A stretch of DNA of 64,000 nucleotides. It comes from Bacillota bacterium. Its GTDB lineage: Bacteria > Bacillota_E > JAJZYS01 > JAJYTV01. The stretch is taken from NCBI GenBank assembly GCA_021845645.1, contig JAJZVM010000003.1:1-64000 (forward strand), written 5' to 3'. Shown piece by piece: positions 9,320-19,096 of this stretch; position 1 is the first letter of the stretch, and each line of letters starts with the position of its first letter. The translations under genes were made by a program, and so were the position numbers. The notes beneath the pieces are model-generated. The model worked only from the letters and a program-made list of their open reading frames with translations. It searched no databases and was not told where the DNA came from.

Positions 9320-9874
9320 TCAACCGGCATGCCTGCGCGGGGAACTAGCGGACGACCTGGCCGCAAGCCTCCACGGTCGTGCCCCTACCAGCGCGGGCGA
9401 GTAGCTGAGATCGGCCGGGGACGGCAGCGGCGCATGCGTCAGCGCGACGCCGGCCTCGAGGTAGGCCTGCGTCACGAAGCCGCTGCAGGTCCAGCGGCCT
9501 GCCCGCCAGTGGTACCAGGACGGCAGCACCACATGGAGGTCGAGGCGGGCTGCGTCGGCAAGGAGCTCCTCGATGCCGTAGGGGGTGCCGACGTGGTCCT
9601 CGGCCCAGCTGAGGGCCGCCTGCCGCTGCACCGGAGCCGCCCGCACGCGGAAGGCCCAGCCGTTGCGCATGTAGCGCTCGAGCGGCCCGTGCTCCACCCT
9701 GGGCCATGTGGGATCGACGAGATGGCCGTCGCCGACGAGGCAGGCGTGGACGAAGGAATTCCCCTCGCTCCAGGCGATGAGAACGTCCAGGAGGCGCGCC
9801 GGCAGGCTGTCACGCAAGGACCGTGTCATCAGCAGCACGTCGCCCGGCAGGAGATCCTGCACCCGGTAGGACAC
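9320..9874 (-). CDS. Permuted papain-like (YiiX/YebB-type) hydrolase
   Basis: The 184-residue protein opens with LPGDVLLM, then VHACLVGDG, and later RWTCSGFVTQAYLEAG. That order, histidine first and cysteine later, is the circularly permuted NlpC/P60-like fold seen in YiiX/YebB proteins. These are predicted thiol amidases or peptidases acting on lipids or peptidoglycan. The GTG start at 9874 gives MSYRVQDLLPGD. It sits just downstream of the menA terminator on the same strand and is convergent with the SIMPL gene. Substrate unknown. Confidence 0.7.
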   Translation of the reverse strand: MSYRVQDLLPGDVLLMTRSLRDSLPARLLDVLIAWSEGNSFVHACLVGDGHLVDPTWPRVEHGPLERYMRNGWAFRVRAAPVQRQAALSWAEDHVGTPYGIEELLADAARLDLHVVLPSWYHWRAGRWTCSGFVTQAYLEAGVALTHAPLPSPADLSYSPALVGARPWRLAARSSASSPRRHAG

Positions 9875-9875
9875 G

Positions 9876-9919
9876 AAAAAGCCCCCTTGCAGCGCGCATC
9901 CTATGCGGCTGCAGGGGGC
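9876..9919 (-). terminator. Intrinsic terminator after the men operon
   Basis: A long GC-rich hairpin (arms GCCCCCTTGCAG and CTGCAGGGGGC with one bulged base, plus an inner CGCAT/ATGCG stem) at 9881-9919 is followed on the minus strand by five T residues (9880-9876). It ends transcripts running out of menA. Confidence 0.8.
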
Positions 9920-9935
9920 GGCGAACCCTAGCGGC

Positions 9936-10802
9936 TCAGCGCAGCCATGCGAAGGCGCCGAGGACGAGCGAGAGCAGGACGCCGTTCAGAAGGTGCAGGC
10001 GGGATACCTCTGGCAGAAGCCGGCGCAGGGGACCGGTCCTGCCGATTGTGGCGGCGACCGGCACCAGGGCGACGGTCAGGGCGGCGGGCCATGGCAGCAG
10101 GCCGATCGCGGCGATGGCGGGCCAGACGACGGCCGCCACCGCCTCCGCCCGCAGGAACGAGAGACCTCTCTCGGCCCCCAGCAGGATGGCCAGCGTGTGC
10201 CGCCCGCGCTCCTGGTCGCTCTCGCGGTCGCGCAAGTTGTTCGCGGTCAGGATGGCGGCGACGAGGAAGCCCACAGAAAGCGACGCGGCGATGGCCGCGG
10301 CGCTCACCTGGCCGATCGCCGCCACCTCGCTCACGAGCGTCTCCAGGACGCCCATGAGCAGGAAGACGGTCAGTTCGCCGAAGGGCGTCGCGGCGATCGG
10401 GCGCGGCCCGGCGCTGTAGAACACCGCCACGAGGATGCTGAGAAGGCCGAGCAGGACAAGGAGAGGTCCGCGCGCGAGCGCGAGCAGGCAGCCCAGGACG
10501 AAGGCGAGGGCGAACGTGGCGACGGCAGCTGCGAGCACGGCCTTCGGCGACGTCTCGCCCTGCACGATCACGCCGGCGATGCCCGTGAGACCCTGGTGGT
10601 CCACGCCGCGGCGGAAGTCGAAGTACTCGTTCGCCATGTTGGTCGCGATCTGGAGCAGGAGCGAAATGACGAGCATGTCGAAGGCGAGCAGGAAGTCGAC
10701 CCGGCCGGAGAGCGCGCCTGCGGCCGCGCCCACCAGGACCGGCACCACCGCGGCGCTCAGGGTGTGCGGGCGGGTCAGGCGCCAGAGCTGTCCAAGGGTC
10801 AT
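9936..10802 (-). CDS. menA: 1,4-dihydroxy-2-naphthoate polyprenyltransferase
   Basis: The 288-residue integral membrane protein is of the UbiA superfamily, with the prenyl-diphosphate/Mg motifs NMANEYFDFRRGVD (near 90) and NNLRDRESDQERGRHTLAI (near 180) and about nine hydrophobic helices. It attaches a polyprenyl chain to dihydroxynaphthoate to make demethylmenaquinone. It is the last gene of the men operon, and its start overlaps the menE stop (ATGA). The final methyltransferase (MenG/UbiE) is not in this window. Confidence 0.93.
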   Translation of the reverse strand: MTLGQLWRLTRPHTLSAAVVPVLVGAAAGALSGRVDFLLAFDMLVISLLLQIATNMANEYFDFRRGVDHQGLTGIAGVIVQGETSPKAVLAAAVATFALAFVLGCLLALARGPLLVLLGLLSILVAVFYSAGPRPIAATPFGELTVFLLMGVLETLVSEVAAIGQVSAAAIAASLSVGFLVAAILTANNLRDRESDQERGRHTLAILLGAERGLSFLRAEAVAAVVWPAIAAIGLLPWPAALTVALVPVAATIGRTGPLRRLLPEVSRLHLLNGVLLSLVLGAFAWLR

Positions 10803-12295
10803 TCGGAAGGCACCTCCGGCTTCAGGGCATGGCGCACGAGCTTGCCGCCGGCGTTGCGGGGAAGCTCAGGCACGAAGCGGATCCCCCTGGGAACTTTATA
10901 GACTGCGAGCTGCGTGCGCAGGAAGCGGAGGATGTCGTCCGCCGACGGGCTCGTCCCGTCGCGCGGCACGACCGCCGCGGCGGGGACCTGCCCCCAGACG
11001 CTGTCGGGCACCGGGTAGACGGCAGCGTCCTGGACGCCCGGGTGGCGCATCAGGGCCGCTTCCACCTCTGCGGGATAGATGTTCTCGCCGCCCGACACGA
11101 TCAGGTCCTTGCGGCGGTCGAGCACGTAGAGGTAGCCATCCTCGTCGATGTAGCCGATGTCACCCGTGCGCAGGTAGCCTCCCGAAAAGCGCTCCCGCGT
11201 CTCCTCGGGCCGGCCGAGGTAGCCGGGAATCACCGTCGGGCCCCGGACCAGGATCTCGCCGGGCTCGCCTGCCGGCATGACCCGACCGCCTTCGACGATG
11301 CGTAGCTCGGTCATGAAGAGCGGCCGGCCGGCCGAGCCGATGTGCTGCAGAGCCTCCGCGGGCGCCAGCGTCGCGGCCTGCGAGGCGGTCTCCGTCAGGC
11401 CGTAGGTCGAGGCGATGGGCCAGCCCGCCCCGAGCGCCTGGTCGAGGAGTTCCCGGGACGCCGCGGCACCGCCCAAGAGGGCGAAGCGCAGGCTCTTCGG
11501 CGGCGTGACGTCGGCCTGCAGCAGACGCTCGAGCATGACCGGGACGAGCGAGATGCAGGTCGCGCCCTCCTCCTCAAGGCCGTGGCGCACGGCGTCGACC
11601 TCGAAGCCGTCCTGCGCCAGCACCGCGCCGCCGAAGAGCGCGGAGCGCAGCAGGATCGACAGGCCGCCGACATGGAAGAGCGGCATGCAGAGCAGCCAGC
11701 GGTCGCCGGGCAAGGCACCGAGGCCCATCGCGGAGGTGACCGCCGCGTAGAAGAAGTTGCGCCTCGTGAGCATCGCGCCCTTGGCCGGGCCCGTGGTGCC
11801 GGAGGTGTATACGATGGCCGCCAGCGCGTCGGGGCCGACCGCGACGGGGTCCGCGGCCTTGCCGCGGTAGAGCGGGCTTTGGGCGTCGGCCGCCTTAGGC
11901 AGCAGCCAGCTAGGGAGGTCGAGCTCCCGCGCGAGCAGCTCGCCGCGGGCCTGCTGGGGCTCCCCGACGACAAGGAGGCGCGGCCTTGAGTCCAGGAGCT
12001 CCTGGCGCAGCTCAGGCGCCGTGAGGCGCGTGTTGAGCGGCACGATCGCCGCGCCGAGGCGAAGCACGGCGTGCAGCAGGACGGCGAAGTCGAGACCGCC
12101 GGGCATCAGCGCGGCGATGCGGTCGCCCGGGCCGACGCCCGCGGCCTTCAGGCTGCCGGCTGCGATCGCAGCCAGCTCGTCGAGCTGCCGGTAGGTGACG
12201 TCACGGCCTTCGGCCCGGAGCGCGAGGGCTGCGGGCGACCGCTCGGCGCGCCTGCAAAGGAAGTCCGGCAGGAGCCAGGGCTCTGCCTCTGTCAT
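10799..12295 (-). CDS. menE: o-succinylbenzoate--CoA ligase
   Basis: The 498-residue adenylate-forming enzyme has the P-loop YTSGTTGPAKGAML near 165, STYGLTETAS near 290, YLRTGDIGYIDEDGYLYVLDR near 375 and the C-terminal lysine motif PRNAGGKLVRHAL. It activates o-succinylbenzoate with ATP and CoA in menaquinone synthesis. Assignment as MenE rather than another acyl-CoA ligase rests on its position between menB and menA. The start lies one base from the menB stop. Confidence 0.9.
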   Translation of the reverse strand: MTEAEPWLLPDFLCRRAERSPAALALRAEGRDVTYRQLDELAAIAAGSLKAAGVGPGDRIAALMPGGLDFAVLLHAVLRLGAAIVPLNTRLTAPELRQELLDSRPRLLVVGEPQQARGELLARELDLPSWLLPKAADAQSPLYRGKAADPVAVGPDALAAIVYTSGTTGPAKGAMLTRRNFFYAAVTSAMGLGALPGDRWLLCMPLFHVGGLSILLRSALFGGAVLAQDGFEVDAVRHGLEEEGATCISLVPVMLERLLQADVTPPKSLRFALLGGAAASRELLDQALGAGWPIASTYGLTETASQAATLAPAEALQHIGSAGRPLFMTELRIVEGGRVMPAGEPGEILVRGPTVIPGYLGRPEETRERFSGGYLRTGDIGYIDEDGYLYVLDRRKDLIVSGGENIYPAEVEAALMRHPGVQDAAVYPVPDSVWGQVPAAAVVPRDGTSPSADDILRFLRTQLAVYKVPRGIRFVPELPRNAGGKLVRHALKPEVPSE

Positions 12296-12296
12296 C

Positions 12297-13109
12297 TCAG
12301 GGCAGGCGCGGGAACTTGCCGAAGTCGGGCTTGCGCTTCTCCAGGAAGGCTTCCTTGCCTTCCTGGCCTTCCTCCGTCATGTAGTAGAGCATCGTGGCAT
12401 CGCCGGCGAGCTGCTGCAGACCCGCCAGCCCGTCGGTGTCGGCGTTGAACGCCGCCTTGAGGAAGCGCAGCGCGAGCGGGCTCTTCTCGAGGATCTCCCT
12501 GGCCCAGCGGATCGACTCCGCCTCGAGCTCCGCGAGCGGTACGACCGTGTTGACAAGGCCCATCTGCAGAGCTTCCTGCGCCGAGTACTGGCGGCAGAGG
12601 TACCAGATCTCGCGCGCCTTCTTGTGGCCGACGATGCGCGCCAGGAGCGCCGCGCCGTAGCCTGCGTCGAAGCTGCCCACCTTGGGACCCGTCTGGCCGA
12701 ACACCGCGTTGTCGGCCGCGATGGTCAGGTCGCAGACGAGGTGCAGCACTTGGCCGCCGCCGATCGCGTAGCCGGCGACCACGGCGATCACGGGCTTGGG
12801 CAGCGTGCGGATCTGACGCTGCAGGTCGAGCACGTTGAGCCTTGGCACGCCGTCGTCGCCGACGTAGCCGGCCTTGCCGCGGATCCTCTGGTCGCCGCCG
12901 GAACAGAAGGCAAGGTCGCCCTTGCCCGTCAGCAACACCACTCCGACCTCCTGGTCGTCGCGAGCCCTGCGGAAGGCGTCCTCCATCTCGAAGATCGTCT
13001 TGGGCCTGAACGCGTTGCGCACCTCCGGCCGGTTGATCGTGATGCGCGCGATGCCTTCGGCGCGTTCGTAGATGATGTCCTCGTACCCGCCGAGTTGCTC
13101 CCAATCCAT
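12297..13109 (-). CDS. menB: 1,4-dihydroxy-2-naphthoyl-CoA synthase
   Basis: The 270-residue crotonase-fold enzyme has the MenB hallmarks [10 protein letters not shown] (oxyanion hole, near 83), [19 protein letters not shown] (near 128) and [15 protein letters not shown] (near 153), and the C-terminal [19 protein letters not shown]. It closes the naphthoate ring from o-succinylbenzoyl-CoA. The start is the ATG at 13109 ([12 protein letters not shown]), preceded by a GGCAGGCAGG site; the frame stays open far upstream only because of GC bias. A 116-base gap separates it from menH. Confidence 0.95.
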   Translation of the reverse strand: MDWEQLGGYEDIIYERAEGIARITINRPEVRNAFRPKTIFEMEDAFRRARDDQEVGVVLLTGKGDLAFCSGGDQRIRGKAGYVGDDGVPRLNVLDLQRQIRTLPKPVIAVVAGYAIGGGQVLHLVCDLTIAADNAVFGQTGPKVGSFDAGYGAALLARIVGHKKAREIWYLCRQYSAQEALQMGLVNTVVPLAELEAESIRWAREILEKSPLALRFLKAAFNADTDGLAGLQQLAGDATMLYYMTEEGQEGKEAFLEKRKPDFGKFPRLP

Positions 13110-13225
13110 GCCTGCCTGCCGCCGGGGGCCGAAACCCGGGCCCCTCCCCCGTACGGCGCACTCCTTTCTGGCCCGCCGCGGTAGCCGCTGCGGGATGGGG
13201 ACTTGTGAAGACGCGTGGCCGCCCT

Positions 13226-14038
13226 TCAGGACTGGCGGAGGAACTCCGCGACATAGTCCGCGAACAGCCTGGGCCGCTCGAGGTGGACGGTGTGACCGAC
13301 GCGCGGCACGCGCACGAACCTGGCGTCGGGTATGCGTTCGGCCATCTGGGAGAGGATCGCCTCGTACTTCTTGTCCTCCGTGCCCGCGATCAGGAGGACA
13401 CGACCCCGTATTTCCGCGAGCCGGTCCCAGACGTCCTCGTCCTCTCCGGCGCCCGCCCCGCGCAGGCTGCGGGCAAGCCCCGCGGGGCGCTGGCACAGCT
13501 TTCGCTCGCGCAAGGCGGCCTGCCGCGAGGCCGGCAGCAGCCGCAAGGTGCGGAAGAGATCCTGCTGGAGCCACCTGTCGACGAAGGCGGGCAGACCCTC
13601 CTCGTCGATCGTGCGCGCGAGCGCGAGGTCGCTCTCGCGGCGGCGCTGGCGCTCCTGCGGATCGCGGATGCCTGGCGAGGCGCTCTCGAGCACCAGCCGG
13701 TGGACGCGCTGGGGATATCTGAGGACCGTGCGCAGGGCTACGCGGCCGCCCATCGAGTAGCCGAGCAGGTCGAAGCGGTCGAGGCCGAGGTGGTCGGCGA
13801 GGGCCAGCACGTCGTCGGCCGAGGCGGCCAGACTGTAGCGGGGGGAGTCTTCCGGTGCGTCGGATTCGCCATGGCCCATGAGGTCCAGGGTGATGGTCAT
13901 GGCCTGTCGCCTGAGTGCGGCGGCCAGAGGCAGGAAGTCGCGGCCGCTGCCTGTGAAGCCGTGCAGAGCGATGAGGGGCGCACCGCTCCCCCGAACCTCG
14001 TAATGCAGGCAGGCGCCATCGCGCAGGAATTCAGGCAT
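13226..14038 (-). CDS. menH: SHCHC synthase (MenH), alpha/beta hydrolase fold
   Basis: The 270-residue alpha/beta hydrolase has an HGFTGSG oxyanion loop (near 26), the nucleophile elbow GYSMGGR (Ser near 93) and a C-terminal [10 protein letters not shown] with the catalytic histidine. MenH removes pyruvate from SEPHCHC to give SHCHC, just after MenD. Position between menD and menB and overlap with the menD stop (8 bases) support this over a generic hydrolase. Confidence 0.9.
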   Translation of the reverse strand: MPEFLRDGACLHYEVRGSGAPLIALHGFTGSGRDFLPLAAALRRQAMTITLDLMGHGESDAPEDSPRYSLAASADDVLALADHLGLDRFDLLGYSMGGRVALRTVLRYPQRVHRLVLESASPGIRDPQERQRRRESDLALARTIDEEGLPAFVDRWLQQDLFRTLRLLPASRQAALRERKLCQRPAGLARSLRGAGAGEDEDVWDRLAEIRGRVLLIAGTEDKKYEAILSQMAERIPDARFVRVPRVGHTVHLERPRLFADYVAEFLRQS

Positions 14039-15758
14039 CTGCGAGCGCCGCCCGCGCAGCTGCCTGCGCGGCGGCGAACACCTCCTCGTGCAGGATGCGG
14101 CTCTCCTCGCGGTCCGTGCGGAACTCTACGACGTCAAGACCGGGTGAGGCGAGTGCTTCGCCGAGTGCGGCCAGGAGTTCCTCCCGCGACCGGGCCCGCA
14201 GGTGGCGGCCGCCGAACATTGCGATGCCCGGCGCGAAGTCGACGCCGTGCGGCGTGCCGAAGAATTCCTCGAACCGCGGTGCGCCGTGCTGGGGCAGGTG
14301 GGAGAAGATGCCGCCGCCGTCGTTGTGCAGCAGGAGCACCGTGATGCTCGCGCCTGTGCGAGAGGCCGCCAGGAGGCCCGTGAAGTCGTGCAGGAACGAG
14401 AGGTCGCCGATGGCGAGCGCCGTGCGGCCGTCATGTGCGAGTGCTGCGCCGATGGCGGCCGACACGACGCCGTCGATACCGCTCGCACCGCGCATGGCGA
14501 GCACCCGCGGGCCGCCGCCCGACGGCAGGAACCCGTCCAGGTCGCGTACGGGCATGCTCGATGCGACGAAGAGCTGGTCCGCCGTGCCGAGCATCCCGCC
14601 GAGCGTGCGCAGCGCCGTCGGCTCGAACGCCTCGTGCGCCTGGAGGAAGGCCTCGGCTGCGGCCCGCGCCGCACGGTCGGCCCGCGCAAAGAGGTCGAGG
14701 TACGGCATCCTTGCCGGTGGCGGACCGAGGCGCTCGCGGAGCGCCGCGGCGTCCAGGTGTGCCTCGCCCGGCAGCAGGATCCCCGTCGCGAGCAGGGGAT
14801 CGCGCCAGGCTTCCTCGCCGGGCAGCAGGATCGTCGCCTCTTCGGGCACTCCCGAAAGCCACTGCCCGAGCGACTTCGACGTCGGCATGCCGCCGACGCG
14901 CAGCACGAGATCGGGCTGAAGCGCCTCCCGCAGATCTGCCTCGCGCAGGTAGAGGTCGTAGGCGTCGATGCGGCCGGGAGCATCGGCGTGCAGCGTGCGC
15001 AGGCCCGAGAGAGGGTCCGCGAGCAAGGGAAAGCCGGTCAGGCTGGAAAGCCCCGGCAGGTCGGGCGCGGGCCGCGACGGCGGCAGCGGCCCCGCGACGA
15101 TCATGCCGCGCCGCGCGGCCCGCATGCGCCGGGCGGCCTCGTCGAGGAGCGCAGAGGGACTGCGGCGCTCGGGGAGTGCGCTTCGCAGGTCCGCAGGCCT
15201 TGGCGCAGGCGGCGTGAGCGGAGCCTCGGGCAGCAGCGGCTCGCGCAGGGGGATGTTGACGTGAACGGCACCGAACGGCCTGCCGAGAGCCGTCGCCACG
15301 GCCCGCAGGCCGGCTGTGCGCGCATAGCGGCCGACCGCCGCCGGGTCGCCGCCGTCGGTCGGCAGCTCGAGGAACCATTTGGTGTTCTGGCCGTAGATGC
15401 GGCTCTGGTCGATCGTCTGGTTCGCGCCGACGTCGCGCAGCTCGCGCGGTCTGTCCGCCGTCAGGACGACGAGGGGCACGTGACCGTGCCTGGCCTCGAC
15501 GACGGCCGGCAGGTAGTTGGCGGCGGCGGTGCCCGATGTGCAGACGAGCGCGGCGGGGCGTCCGGACGCGAGTCCCAGCCCGAGGCCGAAGTAGGCGGCC
15601 GAGCGCTCGTCCACAAGGATGTGGCGGCGGATCGTCGGGAACTCCGCGAAGGCGAGCGCAAGTGGCGTCGAGCGCGATCCAGGACTGATCACGACATCTC
15701 GCAGACCCGCATCGCGCAAGGCGCCGATGAACTCCATCAACGGCAGGTACTGGTTCAT
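14031..15758 (-). CDS. menD: SEPHCHC synthase (MenD), ThDP enzyme
   Basis: The 575-residue protein has the MenD N-terminal motif VVISPGSRSTPLALAFA (near 24), the invariant acidic residue in LVDERSAAYFGLGLG (near 54) and the thiamine-diphosphate region GDLSFLHDFTGLL, then LLHNDGGGIFSHLPQ (near 440-480). It joins isochorismate and 2-oxoglutarate, the committed step. The ATG at 15758 overlaps the menF stop (ATGA). The open frame extends further upstream inside menF but lacks a family match there. Confidence 0.95.
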   Translation of the reverse strand: MNQYLPLMEFIGALRDAGLRDVVISPGSRSTPLALAFAEFPTIRRHILVDERSAAYFGLGLGLASGRPAALVCTSGTAAANYLPAVVEARHGHVPLVVLTADRPRELRDVGANQTIDQSRIYGQNTKWFLELPTDGGDPAAVGRYARTAGLRAVATALGRPFGAVHVNIPLREPLLPEAPLTPPAPRPADLRSALPERRSPSALLDEAARRMRAARRGMIVAGPLPPSRPAPDLPGLSSLTGFPLLADPLSGLRTLHADAPGRIDAYDLYLREADLREALQPDLVLRVGGMPTSKSLGQWLSGVPEEATILLPGEEAWRDPLLATGILLPGEAHLDAAALRERLGPPPARMPYLDLFARADRAARAAAEAFLQAHEAFEPTALRTLGGMLGTADQLFVASSMPVRDLDGFLPSGGGPRVLAMRGASGIDGVVSAAIGAALAHDGRTALAIGDLSFLHDFTGLLAASRTGASITVLLLHNDGGGIFSHLPQHGAPRFEEFFGTPHGVDFAPGIAMFGGRHLRARSREELLAALGEALASPGLDVVEFRTDREESRILHEEVFAAAQAAARAALADA

Positions 15759-17092
15759 GGACCGCTCGCCTCCCGAAGCGCCTGGCGCAGCGGCCGGAAT
15801 TTGAGTTCCGTCTCGCGCAGCTCCTCCTCGGGGTCGGAATCCCCCACGATGCCGCAACCTGCCCACAGGGTGGCCAAGCTGCCCCTGACGAGGGCGCAGC
15901 GGATCGAGACGTCGAGCTCGCCCTCGCCGTCGTCCCGCCAGTAGCCCACCCCGCCGCTGTAGAGGCCGCGGGCGACCTGCTCGTGGTCGTGGATCCACGC
16001 CTGGGCGAGACGTCGCGGCGTACCTCCCATGGCGGGTGTGGGGTGGAGGGCGCTTGCGAGCGTGAAGATGGTCTCGCGGGGACAAAGACGCGCGCGCACC
16101 GGCGTGAAGAGGTGCTGCACGCTGTGGAGTTGCATCAGCCCGGGGGAGGCCGGGATGTCCGGATGCATGCCGCGCTGCTCTAGAGCCGCCTCGACCGCCT
16201 GCACGACGAAGGCGTGCTCGGCGCGATTCTTGGCGCTGCCCAGGAGCTCCTGGCCAATGATCCGGTCCTCTTCGGACGTCCTGCCGCGCGGGGCGGAGCC
16301 CGCAAGGCATGCTACCTCGGCGACGCCGCCGGCGACGCGCACCAGGAGTTCGGGTGTCGCGCCGAGGAAGGTGTGCCCATCACGGTGCACCGCGAAGACG
16401 CTGCAGTCCTGCTCGCGCCGCGCGAGCGACCGCAGCACCTGTGCGGCGTCGATCGGCCTCGTCGCGAGCGCAAGGCTCGTCCGCGCCAGCACCACCTTCT
16501 CCATGCCGCCGGCACGAATCGCCTCGCGCGCGCGCTCCACCTCGTCGCGCCATGCGTCGCGGCTGCCCGGAGGGTCGGCAAAGCGCAGGCGGGCCCGGAC
16601 CGTGGCCAAAGGCGCCGTCGCCAGCAAGGCTGCCAGGAGGTCCGGCGCGGCATCCGCGGGGCCGCCGTCGCCGTCGCGGCCAAAGAGGCGCAAGGAAGAC
16701 TGGCCGTTGCGCTCTTCGAACAGCAACTGCGGTACGATGAAGTCGGCTGGCGCAAACGGGGCGAATGGCCCTGCGAGCGGGCCCCTGTCCGCAAAGGCGA
16801 ACGCCCCGAGCAGGATGGGCGCAGAGAGCGTGCGGCTCGCCTCGGCGACGGCCTCCAGGCGGTCGGGCCCTGACGCCTGCAGGTGCAGCAGCTCTCCGAC
16901 GCCGAGCAGGCTCAGGCGGCGGTCGGCGCTCTGCCAGAAGACGTACGGCTGGCCTAGGGCCTGCGCCCGGGCGACGAGTTCGAGCGGCCGCTCGGGAACG
17001 GCCTGGGACACAGAAAACCAGCCGGCTGCGTCACGACGGGCGGCTTGCCAGCGCTCTGCGAGGGAGGCGTTCGCGACTGAATGACCATTCAT
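15755..17092 (-). CDS. menF: Isochorismate synthase
   Basis: The 445-residue chorismate-utilising enzyme has the conserved C-terminal block: GMEKVVLARTS (near 190), FLGATPELLVRV (near 240), GSAPRGRT (near 265), SALHPTPAMGGTPR (near 355) and GLYSGGVGYW (near 380). It converts chorismate to isochorismate and opens the menaquinone operon. No menC gene (o-succinylbenzoate synthase) follows, so that step must be encoded elsewhere. The promoter must lie in the 142 bases shared with divergent acpS. Confidence 0.93.
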   Translation of the reverse strand: MNGHSVANASLAERWQAARRDAAGWFSVSQAVPERPLELVARAQALGQPYVFWQSADRRLSLLGVGELLHLQASGPDRLEAVAEASRTLSAPILLGAFAFADRGPLAGPFAPFAPADFIVPQLLFEERNGQSSLRLFGRDGDGGPADAAPDLLAALLATAPLATVRARLRFADPPGSRDAWRDEVERAREAIRAGGMEKVVLARTSLALATRPIDAAQVLRSLARREQDCSVFAVHRDGHTFLGATPELLVRVAGGVAEVACLAGSAPRGRTSEEDRIIGQELLGSAKNRAEHAFVVQAVEAALEQRGMHPDIPASPGLMQLHSVQHLFTPVRARLCPRETIFTLASALHPTPAMGGTPRRLAQAWIHDHEQVARGLYSGGVGYWRDDGEGELDVSIRCALVRGSLATLWAGCGIVGDSDPEEELRETELKFRPLRQALREASGP

Positions 17093-17234
17093 TTGCCATC
17101 ATTGTAGCGCCCTGCGCGTGTTGCGACAATCCGCCGCCGTGGATGCAGGTGCCGAACGGTTGCCCCCCGAAGCACGACGGTCGGAGCGCCTGCGCGTTCC
17201 ATACACCGGCCTGCCTGCCGGGGGAGGAGCCGCG

Positions 17235-17603
17235 GTGATCGTCGGCATTGGCGTCGATCTCGTGGAGGTGGAGCGGCTGCGCCGGGCTCTGGCACGGCGG
17301 CCGGCCCTGCGCCAGCGCCTCTTCGCCTCTGCGGAACTCCTCGGCGCCGGCGGCCCGGGCGAGGCGCGGTCGCTGGCCGCACGGTTCGCGGCCAAGGAGG
17401 CCGCGCGCAAGGCGATCGGGCTCACGGCGGCCGGGACAAGCTGGCGCGACGCACAGGTCATCGGCGGCCACGGCGGCCCGCCGCGGCTTGAACTGCACGG
17501 TAGGCTGCTCGAGGCGGCACAGGACTTGGGCGCCACCCGCTGGTACCTGAGCCTTGCCCACGAACGCGAGTACGCAGTTGCGATGGTGGTGATCGAGACA
17601 TGA
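17235..17603 (+). CDS. acpS: Holo-[acyl-carrier-protein] synthase
   Basis: The 122-residue protein opens GIGVDLVEVERL with the Mg-binding aspartate and has RFAAKEAARKA with the metal-binding glutamate, both AcpS signatures. It transfers phosphopantetheine from CoA to acyl carrier protein. The GTG start at 17235 follows GGAGGAG by five bases; the upstream in-frame extension is not conserved in the family. The stop overlaps the nnrD start (ATGA). The acpS-nnr-alr order is common in Bacillota. Confidence 0.94.
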   Translation: MIVGIGVDLVEVERLRRALARRPALRQRLFASAELLGAGGPGEARSLAARFAAKEAARKAIGLTAAGTSWRDAQVIGGHGGPPRLELHGRLLEAAQDLGATRWYLSLAHEREYAVAMVVIET

Positions 17604-19096
17604 AGGTCACAACGGCTGACGAGATGAGGGCCGCGGAGGCCGTGGCGGAGGCGCACGGACTGGGCAGCGCGGTGCTGATGGAGACGGCCGGCCACAGGAT
17701 CGCAGAGGAGATGCTGCGCCTCGTGGGCGGGCGGCCGCGCGTGCTCGTGCTGGCCGGACCGGGTCAGAACGGCGGCGACGGCCTGACGGCTGCGCGCCAC
17801 CTGCTCGGACTGGGCGCTAAGGTGCATGTCTGGCTGCTCGCGGATCCGGGACGTCTGCGCGGCGCGGCACAGGGACAGTGGCAGCGGCTGAGGGATTCGG
17901 CGGAGGTTGCCTGGACAGAGGCGGCGGGCACGCCGAGCGGGCCTTTCGACGGCGCGATCGACGCGATGTTCGGCACATCCTTGCGCGGCGATCTATCGGG
18001 CGACGCGCTGCGTGCGGTGCGCTACCTGGAGGCGACGCGGCTGCCTTTGGTCGCGGCGGATCTGCCGTCCGGCGTGCATGCCGACACGGGGGCGATCGCG
18101 GGCGCCGCGGTGCGCGCGACGCGCACGGTGGCGCTCGGGGCACTCAAGCCGGGTCATCTCTTCTGGCCGGGCAGGGATTTCTGCGGCGAGATCGTGCTGG
18201 AGCCGCTCGGCCTGCTGCCCGCGTGGCTCGAGCACCTGCGCATGGAGCGCGTCGAGGGGACCATGGCGCGCGACGTGCCGCCGACGTCCGGCAAGGGCGC
18301 CTACGGTAGGACGGTCATCGTGGCGGGCAGCGCGCACTATCCCGGTGCCGCATGGCTTGCGGCGCGCGGCGCCGTCCGGGGCGGCAGCGGGCTCACGGTG
18401 CTGGCATCGGTCGGACAGGTGCTCGGGCACGCGGCCGCGATGCCCGAAGTGATCGTGCGTCAGCTGCAGGCCCGCGGAGCAGGCGTGATCGATCCCTCCG
18501 TGCTTGCAGCCGCGACTTTCCACGACGCGACGGCCGTGGTGATCGGACCGGGTCTGGACCGCATCGACGCCCAGGGACAGCGCGCCTGGCTCGGCGTGTA
18601 TCTCGGGCTGCACCGGCCGCTCGTGCTGGACGCGGACGGCCTGAGACCCGTGCAGGGAAGGCTCGAGGTTCTGCGGAGGCGCCCAGGTCCGACCGTGCTG
18701 ACGCCGCACGCCGGCGAGGCCGGCCGGCTTCTCGGGCGCGTCGTCGCCGAGGACGCGCCCTCGCGCCTCGCGGCGGCCTGCGAGATTGCGGAGAGGAGCG
18801 GTGCCGTCGTGCTGCTCAAGGGTCACCCGACGTTTGTGGCTGCTCCCTGGGGGCGCGTGGGCGTCATCGACGCAGGCGGGCCGGAGCTTGCAGCCGGCGG
18901 TACCGGAGATGTCCTGAGCGGCGCGCTTGGCGCGCAGCTGGCGCAGGGCTTCGCGGCGCGCCCCGCGGCGGAACGCGCCGCCTTCGCCCACGCCGGTGCC
19001 GGCTCTCTCCTGAGGCAGCGCATGCAGCGCGGAGGCTTCGCGAGCGAGGTCGCAGACCTTCTGCCGGCCGCTCTCGGGTGGCATGCCGATGCGTAG
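17600..19096 (+). CDS. nnrD: Bifunctional NAD(P)HX epimerase / ADP-dependent dehydratase
   Basis: The 498-residue protein fuses an N-terminal YjeF epimerase domain (METAGHRIAEEML, GPGQNGGDGLTAARHL) to a C-terminal ribokinase-like dehydratase (GKGAYGRTVIVAGSAHYPGA, ADGLRP, TPHAGEAGRLLG, AAGGTGDVLSGALGA). It repairs hydrated NADH and NADPH. The full two-domain length matches E. coli Nnr. The gene overlaps acpS upstream and alr downstream, so translation is coupled. Confidence 0.95.
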   Translation: MKVTTADEMRAAEAVAEAHGLGSAVLMETAGHRIAEEMLRLVGGRPRVLVLAGPGQNGGDGLTAARHLLGLGAKVHVWLLADPGRLRGAAQGQWQRLRDSAEVAWTEAAGTPSGPFDGAIDAMFGTSLRGDLSGDALRAVRYLEATRLPLVAADLPSGVHADTGAIAGAAVRATRTVALGALKPGHLFWPGRDFCGEIVLEPLGLLPAWLEHLRMERVEGTMARDVPPTSGKGAYGRTVIVAGSAHYPGAAWLAARGAVRGGSGLTVLASVGQVLGHAAAMPEVIVRQLQARGAGVIDPSVLAAATFHDATAVVIGPGLDRIDAQGQRAWLGVYLGLHRPLVLDADGLRPVQGRLEVLRRRPGPTVLTPHAGEAGRLLGRVVAEDAPSRLAAACEIAERSGAVVLLKGHPTFVAAPWGRVGVIDAGGPELAAGGTGDVLSGALGAQLAQGFAARPAAERAAFAHAGAGSLLRQRMQRGGFASEVADLLPAALGWHADA

